Source: CAWDPQ01 sp963804245 (GTDB lineage: Bacteria; Acidobacteriota; Vicinamibacteria; Vicinamibacterales; 2-12-FULL-66-21). From it: a stretch of DNA of 64,000 bases. A program made the translations under genes and the position numbers. The stretch lies in contig CAWDPQ010000008.1 in assembly GCA_963804245.1 (NCBI GenBank), positions 124,001-188,000 on the forward strand, given 5' to 3'. Below, in pieces: positions 48,234 to 56,430 of the stretch. Every line of letters begins with the position of its first letter. The first letter of the stretch is position 1. Under the pieces are notes generated by a model that saw only the letters and a program-made list of their open reading frames with translations, was not told the origin of the DNA and ran no database searches.

Positions 48234-50061
48234 GGAGACGTTCGGCCGCGCGCGGTTGTCGTTTGCAGACGAGGCGGACATCGACGAGTTCGTCTCGATG
48301 CTGGCGAAATTCGAGAGCGGCGAGATCACGCCTGATGAATGGCGGGCGTTCCGTCTCGTGCGCGGCACATATGGTCAGCGGCAGAATGCGGACGCGCAAA
48401 TGCTCCGCATCAAAATTCCACAGGGAATCCTGTCGCAGTCGCAGCTCGAGGCGCTGGCCGACGTCGCCGAGCGATACTCTCGCGGATTCGGACACATCAC
48501 CACTCGCCAGAACGTGCAGCTGCACTTTCTCAAGCTCCACGATGTCGAGCCGGCGATGCGGCTGCTCGCCGATGCGGGGCTGACGACACGCGAAGCCTGC
48601 GGCAATTCGGTGAGGAACATCACCGCCTGCCCGTACGCCGGCGTGGCCGCGGACGAGGCGTTCGACGTGACGCCGTACGCCGAGGCGCTCACGCGCTATC
48701 TCCTGCGCCATCCGTTGAGCGCGAAGCTGCCGCGCAAATTCAAGATTGCGTTCGAGGGATGCCCTGACGATCACATCGCGCTCGCCATCAACGACATCGG
48801 CTGGCAGGCGCGGGTGCGACAGGTGGACGGCGAGTTACAGCGCGGCTTCACGGTGACCGTCGCTGGAGGGACGGCGACGATGCCCCGCGCCGGTCACGTG
48901 CTCTACGAGTTCCTGCCCGTCGGGGAAATGCTCGACGTTGCCGAAGCGATCGTGCGCGTGTTCCATCGCCTCGGCGACTACAAGCACAAGCAGCGCAACC
49001 GCCTGAAATTCCTGGTCAAGTCGCTCGGCTGGGAAGGGTTCAAGGCCGAATTCGATCGCGAGCTCCTGGCGTTCCGCGCCGAGGGTGGCGCGACATTGCC
49101 GTTCGACGACGAGCATCCTCCGGTTGAAGAGGTTCCGTGGCCGCACGACCGTGAAGCGCCGCTGCCGGTTTCGATCGCCGCACGCGCCGTCTCGACGGCC
49201 GTGATCGGACCGGGCATCACGCCGCTGGTCGAGCCGCGACTGTCCGTTGACGCCAACGAGTTCAGTCGATGGTCGGTCAGCAACGTCAGGGCGCAGAGAC
49301 TGGACGGATGGGCGACCGTCGTGATCACGACTCTGCTTGGGGACCTGACGTCGGCGCAACTGCGTCTTATCGGCGAGTTGTCCAGCGTATTCGGCGACGG
49401 GAGCGTCAGGGTGACGCACGACCAGAACCTGGTGATCCGGTGGGTCAGAACCACCGACGTGGCCGAGCTGTATCGCAGTTTGCTGGCAGCGGGACTTGCC
49501 CGGCCGGGCGCCGGCACGTTCGCCGACGTCACGAGTTGTCCCGGCGCCGAATCGTGCAAGCTCGCGGTGACGCAATCGCGCGGCCTGGGACGTCTGTTGG
49601 CGGAACAGCTCAACGATCGACAGGATCTGGTTCGCGATGTCCCGGGGCTGAACATCAAGATCAGCGGCTGTCCCAACGGATGCGGACAGCATCACGTTGC
49701 GGGCATTGGCTTCCAGGGAAGTCTGCGCAAGGTGGGCGGCCGGCCGGCCCCTCACTACTTCGTCATGGTTGGTGGCGGTACCACGGCAGCGGGAACTACG
49801 TTCGGCCGCCATGCGGTCACCATCCCGGCCCGGCGGTGCGACGCCGCTCTCGAGCGACTCGTACAGCTCTATCGCGACCAGCACACGGAAGGGGAGTCGG
49901 CGCTTGGGTTCTTCCAGCGCGTCGAGGTTGCGACGGTGAAGACGGCACTGGCCGGTCTCGACCGTCTCTCGCCGGAAGAGGCGGCTCCCGAAGATTTCAT
50001 CGATCTGGCTGAAGACACGGCTTTCGATCCCTCGGTGCAGGAAGGGGAATGCAGCGCGTAG
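48214..50061 (+). CDS. Sirohaem sulfite reductase (nitrite/sulfite reductase family)
   Basis: Six-electron reduction of sulfite to sulfide. 615 residues with two ferredoxin-like and two sirohaem domains. The coupled [4Fe-4S] and sirohaem cysteines are in TSCPGAESCKLAVT and ISGCPNGCGQHHVA, and N-terminal RNVQLHF-type sequence (TTRQNVQLHFLKLHDVE) is the family signature. Substrate could be nitrite by sequence alone. The operon (sirohaem genes before, cysM after) argues for sulfite. The length is slightly above the usual 560-580 residues because of a linker around residues 290-330. It overlaps cobA by 20 bp and cysM by 13 bp. Confidence 0.9.
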   Translation: MHTGQDRETFGRARLSFADEADIDEFVSMLAKFESGEITPDEWRAFRLVRGTYGQRQNADAQMLRIKIPQGILSQSQLEALADVAERYSRGFGHITTRQNVQLHFLKLHDVEPAMRLLADAGLTTREACGNSVRNITACPYAGVAADEAFDVTPYAEALTRYLLRHPLSAKLPRKFKIAFEGCPDDHIALAINDIGWQARVRQVDGELQRGFTVTVAGGTATMPRAGHVLYEFLPVGEMLDVAEAIVRVFHRLGDYKHKQRNRLKFLVKSLGWEGFKAEFDRELLAFRAEGGATLPFDDEHPPVEEVPWPHDREAPLPVSIAARAVSTAVIGPGITPLVEPRLSVDANEFSRWSVSNVRAQRLDGWATVVITTLLGDLTSAQLRLIGELSSVFGDGSVRVTHDQNLVIRWVRTTDVAELYRSLLAAGLARPGAGTFADVTSCPGAESCKLAVTQSRGLGRLLAEQLNDRQDLVRDVPGLNIKISGCPNGCGQHHVAGIGFQGSLRKVGGRPAPHYFVMVGGGTTAAGTTFGRHAVTIPARRCDAALERLVQLYRDQHTEGESALGFFQRVEVATVKTALAGLDRLSPEEAAPEDFIDLAEDTAFDPSVQEGECSA

Positions 50062-50990
50062 CTCAAATGACGACCCGAGCTCTCGTCCCACCGGCTTCTC
50101 TGTTGTCCACGATTGGACGAACGCCACTGCTGCGCCTGGGGCGCATCGTGCCCGATCGTCCGGGCGTCGAGATCTACGCGAAGGCGGAGTTCCAGAACCC
50201 CGGCGGCTCGGTGAAAGATCGCGCCGCCCGCGCGATCCTGGAGGATGCCGAGGAGCGTGGCCTGCTGCACCCGGGTTCGACCATCCTCGATGCCACGTCC
50301 GGCAACACGGGGATCGCATACGCGATGATTGCGGCGGCGCACGGATATCGCCTGAAGTTGTGCGTGCCCGAGAACGTCACGCCGGAGCGGCTGCGCATCC
50401 TGCTGGTGTACGGTGCCGAGTTGGTGTTGACCGATGCCATGGAAGGCAGCGACGGCGCGATCCGTGAAGCGCGCAGGCTGCACCAGCTCGAGCCCGATCG
50501 ATACTTCTACGCCGATCAGTACAACAACGACGCCAATTGGCGCGCGCACTACGACACTACCGGGCCGGAAATCCTCGAGCAGACCGGCGGCTTGATCACG
50601 CACTTCGTGGCAGGGCTGGGCACGAGCGGCACCTTCGTCGGCACCGGACGACGCCTGCGCGAACATCGCGCGGACATCAGGCTCATTTCGGTGCAGCCGG
50701 ATTCACCGTTGCATGCCATCGAAGGACTGAAGCACATGGAATCGGCGATCGTGCCAGGGATCTACGATCCGGTGCTGGCCGACGAGGACATTCGTGTAGC
50801 CACCGAACGTGCACACTCGCTGACGCGGCGGCTCGCGTCGGAAGAAGGCCTGCTCGTCGGGGCATCGAGCGGCGCCGCGCTCGCCGCGGCTCTGGACGTC
50901 GCCGCGCGCGTACGCGAAGCCGTGATTGTCACGATCTTTCCTGACAGCGGCACGCGCTACTTGACAGAAAGTTTCTGGGAACGGAGCTGA
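50049..50990 (+). CDS. cysM: Cysteine synthase, likely CysO-dependent CysM type
   Basis: PLP enzyme that forms cysteine from an activated serine and a sulfur donor. 313 residues. The PLP lysine is in NPGGSVKDRAARAILED, the phosphate loop in SGNTGIAYAMIAAAHGY and VAGLGTSGTFVGTGRRLREH. The ATG at 50049 overlaps the previous gene and has AGGAAGGGGA directly upstream. An ATG at 50067 is the alternative. In mycobacteria CysM uses O-phosphoserine and CysO thiocarboxylate. The adjacent Mec-type protease and CysO domain point to that chemistry here. No serine acetyltransferase is in the window. Free sulfide as the donor cannot be excluded. Confidence 0.88.
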   Translation: MQRVAQMTTRALVPPASLLSTIGRTPLLRLGRIVPDRPGVEIYAKAEFQNPGGSVKDRAARAILEDAEERGLLHPGSTILDATSGNTGIAYAMIAAAHGYRLKLCVPENVTPERLRILLVYGAELVLTDAMEGSDGAIREARRLHQLEPDRYFYADQYNNDANWRAHYDTTGPEILEQTGGLITHFVAGLGTSGTFVGTGRRLREHRADIRLISVQPDSPLHAIEGLKHMESAIVPGIYDPVLADEDIRVATERAHSLTRRLASEEGLLVGASSGAALAAALDVAARVREAVIVTIFPDSGTRYLTESFWERS

Positions 50991-50995
50991 AGACA

Positions 50996-51445
50996 ATGAG
51001 TACCGAGGTGCGCGCAACGGCCGCGCGAACCACCACGCTCAGCGAGCAGGCGCTGGAATCCATTCGCCAGCATGGCGCCGCGGATTTCCCCTACGAATGC
51101 TGCGGCGCGCTCGTCGAACTGAACGGCACCATCGTCGAGGCGTTGCCGCTGCGGAATACCACCGGCGGCGGCGCGGCGCGGCGGTTTCGCATTGGCCCTG
51201 ACGGCTACCGCCAGGCAGAAGCGCGGGCACGAGAGCGCGGCGGCACGCTTGCCGGCTTCTATCACTCGCACCCCAACGAGGCCGCCCGCCCTTCAGCGTA
51301 TGATCTAGAGCACGCGTGGCCGAATTTCAGTTACGTAATCATCTCGGTCCGCGACGGCAGGCCCGGCGACATCACAGTCTGGCATCTGCGGGATGATCGC
51401 TCTGGGTTCGACGAAGGAGAATTGAAATGGCATATCGGGTCCTGA
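50996..51445 (+). CDS. mec: JAMM/MPN-domain metalloprotease, Mec type
   Basis: 149-residue zinc protease of the JAB1/MPN fold. The JAMM motif is HSHP, six residues, S, two residues, D (GFYHSHPNEAARPSAYD), with the upstream acid in YECCGALVEL. In Mycobacterium the homologue Mec+ releases cysteine from the CysO-cysteine adduct. Here it lies between cysM and a gene whose N-terminus is CysO, so the same job is likely. Because CysO is fused to MoeZ here, this protease is also the obvious candidate to free the CysO C-terminus. It overlaps the next gene by 19 bp. Confidence 0.87.
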   Translation: MSTEVRATAARTTTLSEQALESIRQHGAADFPYECCGALVELNGTIVEALPLRNTTGGGAARRFRIGPDGYRQAEARARERGGTLAGFYHSHPNEAARPSAYDLEHAWPNFSYVIISVRDGRPGDITVWHLRDDRSGFDEGELKWHIGS

Positions 51446-52890
51446 TTCCCACTCCGCTCCGTCCTTACACGGGACAACAGGACGCTGTGGAGCTCGAAGG
51501 AGGGACCGTTGGCGAGATCCTTTCCGCGTTGACGTCTCGGTACGCCGAGCTGCGCCGACATCTCTATGCCGACGACGGGAAGCTGCGGCACTTCGTGAAC
51601 GTCTACGTGAATGACGACGATATCCGCTACCTGGATCGGGAGGCCACGGCACTCAAGTCGGGCGACGTCATCAGCATCGTGCCGTCGGTAGCCGGCGGTG
51701 CGCCGGTGACCGAAGCGGCGGCCACGCCGGAGCTGTCGAACGCGGAAGTCGAGCGATACAGCCGGCATCTGATCTTGCCGGAGGTGGGGATCGACGGACA
51801 GCGGCGGCTGAAAGCGGGCCGCGTGCTGTGTGTCGGTGCCGGCGGACTTGGATCGCCTGCGGCGTTGTACCTGGCGGCTGCCGGCGTCGGCACGATCGGC
51901 ATCATCGATTTCGATGCCGTCGACGCCAGCAATCTGCAACGGCAGATCCTGCACGGCACGCCCGATGTCGGGCGATCGAAGCTGCAGTCGGCTCGCGATC
52001 GGTTATCGGCGCTCAATCCCGAAGTCCGAATCGAGACGCACGAGGCGGCGCTGACGTCCAAGAACGCGCTCGCGCTTTTCCGCGACTTCGACGTCATCCT
52101 CGACGGCACCGACAATTTTGCGACGCGGTATCTCGTCAACGACGCCTGCGTGTTGCTCGGGAAGCCGAACGCGTACGGCAGCATCTTCCGGTTCGAGGGT
52201 CAGGCGTCGGTGTTTGCGACGAAGAACGGGCCGTGCTACCGCTGCCTGTATCCCGAACCGCCACCGCCGGGCCTGGTGCCGAGCTGCGCCGAAGGTGGTG
52301 TGCTCGGCGTGTTACCCGGAGTCATCGGAACGATTCAGGCGACCGAATCCATCAAGCTGCTCCTCGGCGGCGGCTCGACGCTCATCGGCCGCCTGCTTCT
52401 GTACGACGCCTGGAACATGCGTTTCCGCGAGCTGAAACTGCGGCGCGATCCAGCCTGTCCGGTCTGCGGCGATCATCCGACCGTCCGTGAGCTGATCGAC
52501 TACGACCAGTTCTGCGGCATCACGCAGCCCGCGGCCGTTGCCGCGGCGAGCGGCGCCCTGCCGGCGGATCTCGAGGTCAGCGTCGAGCAGCTGAAGGACA
52601 TCCAGACGTCCGGCCGACCGCTCTATCTGCTCGACGTTCGCGAGCCGCACGAATTCCAGATCTGCCGAATTCCGGGGTCGACGTTGATTCCGCTCGGCCA
52701 GCTGCCCGCGCGCGTGACCGAGCTGCCGACGGGCGCCGGCGCGCCGGAGATCATCGTGCACTGCCGCTCGGGCGTGCGCAGCGCCAAAGCCGTTCGCCAG
52801 CTGCAGGAACGCGGCATCGCGTCCCGGAATCTCAAAGGAGGGATTCTCGCCTGGATCGATCGGATCGATCCGACGCTGCCCAGGTACTGA
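51427..52890 (+). CDS. CysO-MoeZ fusion: ubiquitin-like sulfur carrier, E1-like adenylyltransferase and rhodanese
   Basis: 487 residues in three parts. Residues 1-91 are a beta-grasp CysO/MoaD-like domain ending SIVPSVAGG, the place where a free carrier would stop. After a linker (APVTEAAATPELS), residues about 105-360 form a ThiF/MoeB domain with GAGGLGSPAALYLAAAG, the adenylation residues in DFDAVDASNLQRQILH, and zinc cysteines CYRCLYP and CPVCGD. Residues about 380-487 are a rhodanese with active-site CRSGVR. In mycobacteria CysO and MoeZ are separate. A sulfur carrier needs a free C-terminal Gly-Gly, so cleavage after residue 91 by the neighbouring JAMM protease, or action as an uncleaved fusion, is needed. 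No frameshift or internal start explains it. Confidence 0.9.
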   Translation: MAYRVLIPTPLRPYTGQQDAVELEGGTVGEILSALTSRYAELRRHLYADDGKLRHFVNVYVNDDDIRYLDREATALKSGDVISIVPSVAGGAPVTEAAATPELSNAEVERYSRHLILPEVGIDGQRRLKAGRVLCVGAGGLGSPAALYLAAAGVGTIGIIDFDAVDASNLQRQILHGTPDVGRSKLQSARDRLSALNPEVRIETHEAALTSKNALALFRDFDVILDGTDNFATRYLVNDACVLLGKPNAYGSIFRFEGQASVFATKNGPCYRCLYPEPPPPGLVPSCAEGGVLGVLPGVIGTIQATESIKLLLGGGSTLIGRLLLYDAWNMRFRELKLRRDPACPVCGDHPTVRELIDYDQFCGITQPAAVAAASGALPADLEVSVEQLKDIQTSGRPLYLLDVREPHEFQICRIPGSTLIPLGQLPARVTELPTGAGAPEIIVHCRSGVRSAKAVRQLQERGIASRNLKGGILAWIDRIDPTLPRY

Positions 52891-52916
52891 ACGCCAGCGC
52901 CTCCGTCATTCCTCAC

Positions 52917-53546
52917 ATGCGATGGGCGCTGCTCTGGGGGCTGCTGATCGGCCTCGTCCTCCTTCCGTTCTTTCTTTTTGAAGCGCAGTTCAACGCGCTG
53001 GCGGAACAGATCACCCGCAGCGGCATATCCCGCTCCGTGGCCGCCGGCGGCATTTTCACGCTGCTCGCGCTCGACGTCTTCCTTCCCGTACCATCCAGCA
53101 TCGTGGCGACCGGCGCCGGGGTCATCCTCGGCCTGGCCGAGGGCACCGCTGTGGTGTGGGGCGGGATGATGGCAGGTTGCCTGATCGGGTACGGAACCGG
53201 CGTGCGCGCGGCGGCAACGGCGCGCTGGATCGTCGGTCCGGAAAACCTGGCGCGGGCCGAGTCCCTGATGCGCCGGTATGGCGACCTCGCGCTCGTGTTG
53301 TGCCGTCCGGTGCCGGTGCTGGCCGAGGCCAGCGTCGTGTTCGCCGGCATCGTGCGCGCACGGTTCGCGCGCTTTGCCGCCTTGACGGCGATCTCAAATC
53401 TGGGCATCGCCCTCGGCTATGCCGCGTTCGGGGCGTTCTCGATGCGGTTGGATTCGTTTCTGGTGGCGTTCCTGGGCGCGCTTCTGCTGCCGGGCATTGC
53501 TCTCGGCATCTCGCGCTTGACATTCGGGAGGATGAGACATGGATGA
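52917..53546 (+). CDS. VTT-domain (DedA/TVP38-like) membrane protein
   Basis: 209 residues with about five hydrophobic segments. The VTT signature is LDVFLPVPSSIVATGAGVIL (proline-containing re-entrant loop) followed by a Gly-rich helix and LALVLCRPVPVLAEASVVFA. Such proteins are thought to be lipid scramblases or flippases. ATG 52917 is 27 bases after the fusion gene. Its 3' end overlaps the next gene by 8 bp. The link to sulfur metabolism is positional only. Confidence 0.82.
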   Translation: MRWALLWGLLIGLVLLPFFLFEAQFNALAEQITRSGISRSVAAGGIFTLLALDVFLPVPSSIVATGAGVILGLAEGTAVVWGGMMAGCLIGYGTGVRAAATARWIVGPENLARAESLMRRYGDLALVLCRPVPVLAEASVVFAGIVRARFARFAALTAISNLGIALGYAAFGAFSMRLDSFLVAFLGALLLPGIALGISRLTFGRMRHG

Positions 53547-54621
53547 GCAGAACGACGTCAGCCGGCGTGGATTCATCAAGTCAGCCGGGTTGGGACTGGG
53601 GGCGGCCACGCTGGTCGGAACCGCCGCAGAACCGGCGATCGCGCAGCGGCCGGCGCCGCGCCGTCTGAACGAGAAAGAAAAGCTGGCGCGCCTGGCGTCG
53701 AATACCTGGCCGCTGCGGCAGATTTTCAAGCGCAGCGCCACCGCCCCGGCCAGTCCGCAGAGCGACGAGATGAAAAAGAAGTACGGCGAGCTGACCATGC
53801 TCGAGATGCCGCAGTTCACGAAGGACACGTATCCCGGCGTGACCCACATGGATCTGTTCTCCGGACTGTTCGGTGACGTGACCGACGACACGATGTATGT
53901 GGCGGCCGGACCAACGGGACGCGGCCGGGAATTCGATCCGGCGAGCGCGTCTGGACGGCGGTGGCTCGACACGCTGGCCGCCAAGATGGTGGCGACCGGG
54001 ACGAAGTGCCAGCACATCTCAAATAATGCGCCGCGCGACCTGGCCGACATGGACGCGGAACGGCGGAAAGCGGGAATTGCCGTCGCCAAGAAATGGCTGG
54101 ACGCGGGCAAGGTGATCGGTGCGAAATCGATGCGTGTGAACAGCGGCGGCCCGCGCATTGCTCCGGTTGCCGTGGTCACCACCGACTATCCGAAGGCCGA
54201 CGAGCTCGCGTCGTATATCCGCAACTGCGTCGAGTCGCTCAAGGAGCTCGCCGATCACGGCGGCAAAGCCGGCGTGAAAGTCACGTTGGAGAACCACTGG
54301 GGCCTTACGGCCAATCCGATCAACATTCGCATCATCCTCGACGAAGTCAACCATCCCTTCTGCGAAGCGTCGCCCGACTTCTGCAACTGGGAGCACGAAT
54401 ACATGATGTACAACGGGCTGAAGGCGCTGGCGCCGTACGCCCACACCAACGTGCACGCCAAGTACTGGGATCGGTGGAAGGACAACGACGTGCGCCGGTC
54501 AGTGAAGATCATGATGGACGCCGGCTTCGAGGGAACGTTCGCCCTCGAATACGAGGCAGGACCGTGGGACGGTGTCGAGGGCACGAAGTATCTGTACAAG
54601 GAGGTCCTGGCGGCTCTTTGA
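53539..54621 (+). CDS. Tat-exported sugar-phosphate isomerase/epimerase
   Basis: 360 residues with a twin-arginine signal at the N-terminus (SRRGFIKSAGLGLGAATLVG, cleavage near AIAQ). The rest is a xylose-isomerase-like TIM barrel (KVTLENHWGLTANPINIRII, NVHAKYWDRWKD, GTFALEYEAGPW). Many such exported proteins occur in Acidobacteria and Planctomycetes with unknown substrates. It overlaps the membrane protein gene before it. The catalytic metal ligands cannot be assigned with certainty. Substrate unknown. Confidence 0.83.
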   Translation: MDEQNDVSRRGFIKSAGLGLGAATLVGTAAEPAIAQRPAPRRLNEKEKLARLASNTWPLRQIFKRSATAPASPQSDEMKKKYGELTMLEMPQFTKDTYPGVTHMDLFSGLFGDVTDDTMYVAAGPTGRGREFDPASASGRRWLDTLAAKMVATGTKCQHISNNAPRDLADMDAERRKAGIAVAKKWLDAGKVIGAKSMRVNSGGPRIAPVAVVTTDYPKADELASYIRNCVESLKELADHGGKAGVKVTLENHWGLTANPINIRIILDEVNHPFCEASPDFCNWEHEYMMYNGLKALAPYAHTNVHAKYWDRWKDNDVRRSVKIMMDAGFEGTFALEYEAGPWDGVEGTKYLYKEVLAAL

Positions 54622-54632
54622 TTAAGCTGCTA

Positions 54633-54702
54633 TTTGAACGCGTTCAAAATAACCGTTGACAGGCGGCGCGGGCTCGGGCAAGCTGTACTTGAACACGTTC
54701 AA
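54633..54702. promoter_or_regulatory. Two TTGAACNNGTTCAA operators, probable TetR sites
   Basis: A perfect 16-bp palindrome TTTGAACGCGTTCAAA (54633-54648) and a second TTGAACACGTTCAA (54689-54702), with centres 55 bp apart. A TTGACA (54655-54660) lies between them. They sit in front of a three-gene operon whose third gene is a TetR regulator, so autoregulation is likely. Confidence 0.72.
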
Positions 54703-54734
54703 ATACGACCGTGTTCACACAGGAGACCGCGTCC

Positions 54735-55166
54735 ATGTCCCTACAGGAGATCGCGTCCCTATACGTTCTCTCCACGTATGCCGTCTATCTCGTGATTTCG
54801 ATTGCGGTCACGATCTGGGTAGCCCGAACGCTGCACAAGAACGGCCGCGCCTTTCTCGTCGAGGCGTTCCACGGCGATGAAGTGTTCGCCGACTCCATCA
54901 ATCATCTCCTCGTCGTCGGCTTTTACCTCATCAACATCGGGTGGATCGTGATGACGCTGCGCACCAATTACGACCTCCACACCCCGCGCGCGGCCATCGA
55001 GCTCCTCAGCGACAAGATCGGCACCGTGCTCTTCGTCCTCGGTCTCATGCACTTCTTCAACCTGTATGTCTTCAGCCGGTTCCGCCGCCGCGCGCTGGAC
55101 CGGGTTTCCGGCGTACCTCCGCTACCGCCAACGGGTTTCATGACGCCACGGGCGCAGGTCGAATGA
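54735..55166 (+). CDS. Small integral membrane protein of TetR operon
   Basis: 143 residues from ATG 54735 with about three hydrophobic segments (LYVLSTYAVYLVISIAVTIW, LLVVGFYLINIGWIVMTL, GTVLFVLGLMHFFNLYVF). AGGAG precedes the start at about 11 bases, and an in-frame ATG at 54711 is less likely. I do not recognise the family. It overlaps the next gene (ATGA) and is the first gene of the operon behind the palindromic operators. The function is unknown, and the pairing with a DCC-family protein suggests a redox or envelope role at most. Confidence 0.7.
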   Translation: MSLQEIASLYVLSTYAVYLVISIAVTIWVARTLHKNGRAFLVEAFHGDEVFADSINHLLVVGFYLINIGWIVMTLRTNYDLHTPRAAIELLSDKIGTVLFVLGLMHFFNLYVFSRFRRRALDRVSGVPPLPPTGFMTPRAQVE

Positions 55167-55636
55167 ACGCGCTCGTCGTTTACTACGACTCGCGCTGCGG
55201 GCTGTGTCTGGCCGTGCGCGACTGGATCGGCCGGCAACGACAGTTGATTCCCGTCGAGTGCCGGCCGAAGGCTCCCGACCAGGACGAGCTCGTCGTCGTC
55301 GCCGACACCGGTGAAGTCTGGTCGGGTGACACGGCGTGGCTGATGGTGCTCTGGGCGCTGGTGGAGTATCGCGACTGGTCCTATCGGCTCGCCGATCCGT
55401 TGCTGCTGCCCACGGCCCGGAGCTTCTTCGCGCGCGTCTCACGGTACCGCGGTGCTCTGAGCTGCGTAGTGGGACGCACCGCAGATCAGGAGGGCCGATC
55501 GAGATCAGATCGAGATCAGGAGGAATCCTACAAGAGGTCAGGAGTTTCTTATCTGAAAAAGGCTTCTCCTGAACTCCTGGCCTCCTGTCTCGATACTCCT
55601 GATCTCCGCCGTCTCCCGATCTCCGAGGAACGATGA
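55163..55636 (+). CDS. DCC-family (DUF393) thiol-oxidoreductase-like protein
   Basis: 157 residues from ATG 55163 (ATGA overlap with the previous gene). The N-terminal VVYYDSRCGLCLAVRDWI is the DCC-family motif, here with CxxC. The conserved part ends near residue 105. The remaining tail is encoded by a stretch full of ATCAGGAG and CTCCTGA repeats (about 55490-55620) and is not conserved in type, so the gene end has been altered by repeat insertion. It overlaps the TetR gene by 4 bp. Enzymatic activity of this family is not established. Confidence 0.72.
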   Translation: MNALVVYYDSRCGLCLAVRDWIGRQRQLIPVECRPKAPDQDELVVVADTGEVWSGDTAWLMVLWALVEYRDWSYRLADPLLLPTARSFFARVSRYRGALSCVVGRTADQEGRSRSDRDQEESYKRSGVSYLKKASPELLASCLDTPDLRRLPISEER

Positions 55637-56280
55637 CGACAAAAGATACGCGACAGAAAATCCTGGACGCCGCGCTCGAGCTGTTTCGCGAGCGCGGCTT
55701 CGCCGAAGCCACGATGCGCGAGATTGCGGCGCGCGCCGGTGTCGCCACCGGACTCGCCTACTACTATTTCAAATCCAAGGACGCCATCGTCCTGGCGTTC
55801 TATCAGCAGGCCAGGGACGATCTGGCCACCGAGCTCGAAGCGGCGCAGAAGGCCGGGCGAGTGGCGGACCGGATTCAGGCGCTCATCGAGGCAAAGTTCA
55901 CGTATTTCAAGCCGAACCGTCGCTTCCTCGGTGCGCTGATGGCACACGCGGCCGATGCGTCCAGTCCGTTGTCGCCATTCGGCGAGCCCTCGCGCGAGAT
56001 TCGGGAATTCGATCTCGCTCACTTCGAGCGCGCGCTCGCCGAAACGGGAACCCGGGTGCCATCGGACCTGGCACCGCATATCGCCAAGATCCTGTGGTTC
56101 TATCAGATGGGTCTGCTGCTGTTCTGGATCTACGATCGGTCGCCGCAGCAGCGCCGGTCGAAGGCTCTCCTCGCCACCAGCATCGAGATGGTGGCCATGC
56201 TGATCAAGCTGTCCAACCTGCCGCTACTTCGGCCGGCGCGCAAGCGAGTTCTGAGCATCATCGAGATCATTGAGAGTTAA
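55633..56280 (+). CDS. TetR-family transcriptional regulator
   Basis: 215 residues. The N-terminal helix-turn-helix is TRQKILDAALELFRERGFAE with TMREIAARAGVATGLAYYYF. The C-terminal ligand-binding domain is not of a recognisable subtype. It overlaps the DCC gene (ATGA) and is the last gene of the operon. The paired palindromes at 54633-54702 are the probable operators, implying autoregulation. Ligand unknown. Confidence 0.9.
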   Translation: MTTKDTRQKILDAALELFRERGFAEATMREIAARAGVATGLAYYYFKSKDAIVLAFYQQARDDLATELEAAQKAGRVADRIQALIEAKFTYFKPNRRFLGALMAHAADASSPLSPFGEPSREIREFDLAHFERALAETGTRVPSDLAPHIAKILWFYQMGLLLFWIYDRSPQQRRSKALLATSIEMVAMLIKLSNLPLLRPARKRVLSIIEIIES

Positions 56281-56289
56281 TGGAGGGAG

Positions 56290-56406
56290 GGGGTCAGATC
56301 TTGTTTCTTGCAGCGATGTCCTCAGGGGATGACATTGCCCCGACTGTTCCTCGATCGCAGCTGCCTCCGGAAGAGGACACTCGTGCAAGAAACAAGATCT
56401 GACCCC
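56290..56406. repeat. GGGGTCAGATCTTG inverted-repeat element, copy 1
   Basis: Perfect 23-bp arms (56290-56312 and 56384-56406) separated by 71 bp, followed by two CAGCTCTCAG copies. A second element with the same arms is at 62347-62438. The form resembles REP elements mobilised by REP-associated tyrosine transposases, but no such gene is in the window. It lies between convergent genes. Confidence 0.87.
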
Positions 56407-56430
56407 AGCTCTCAGGTGTGACCCCAGCTC

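Noticed and set aside
48835..50319. Long antisense open frame inside the sulfite reductase gene
   Set aside because: Shadow of a well-supported gene; no family motif or ribosome site.
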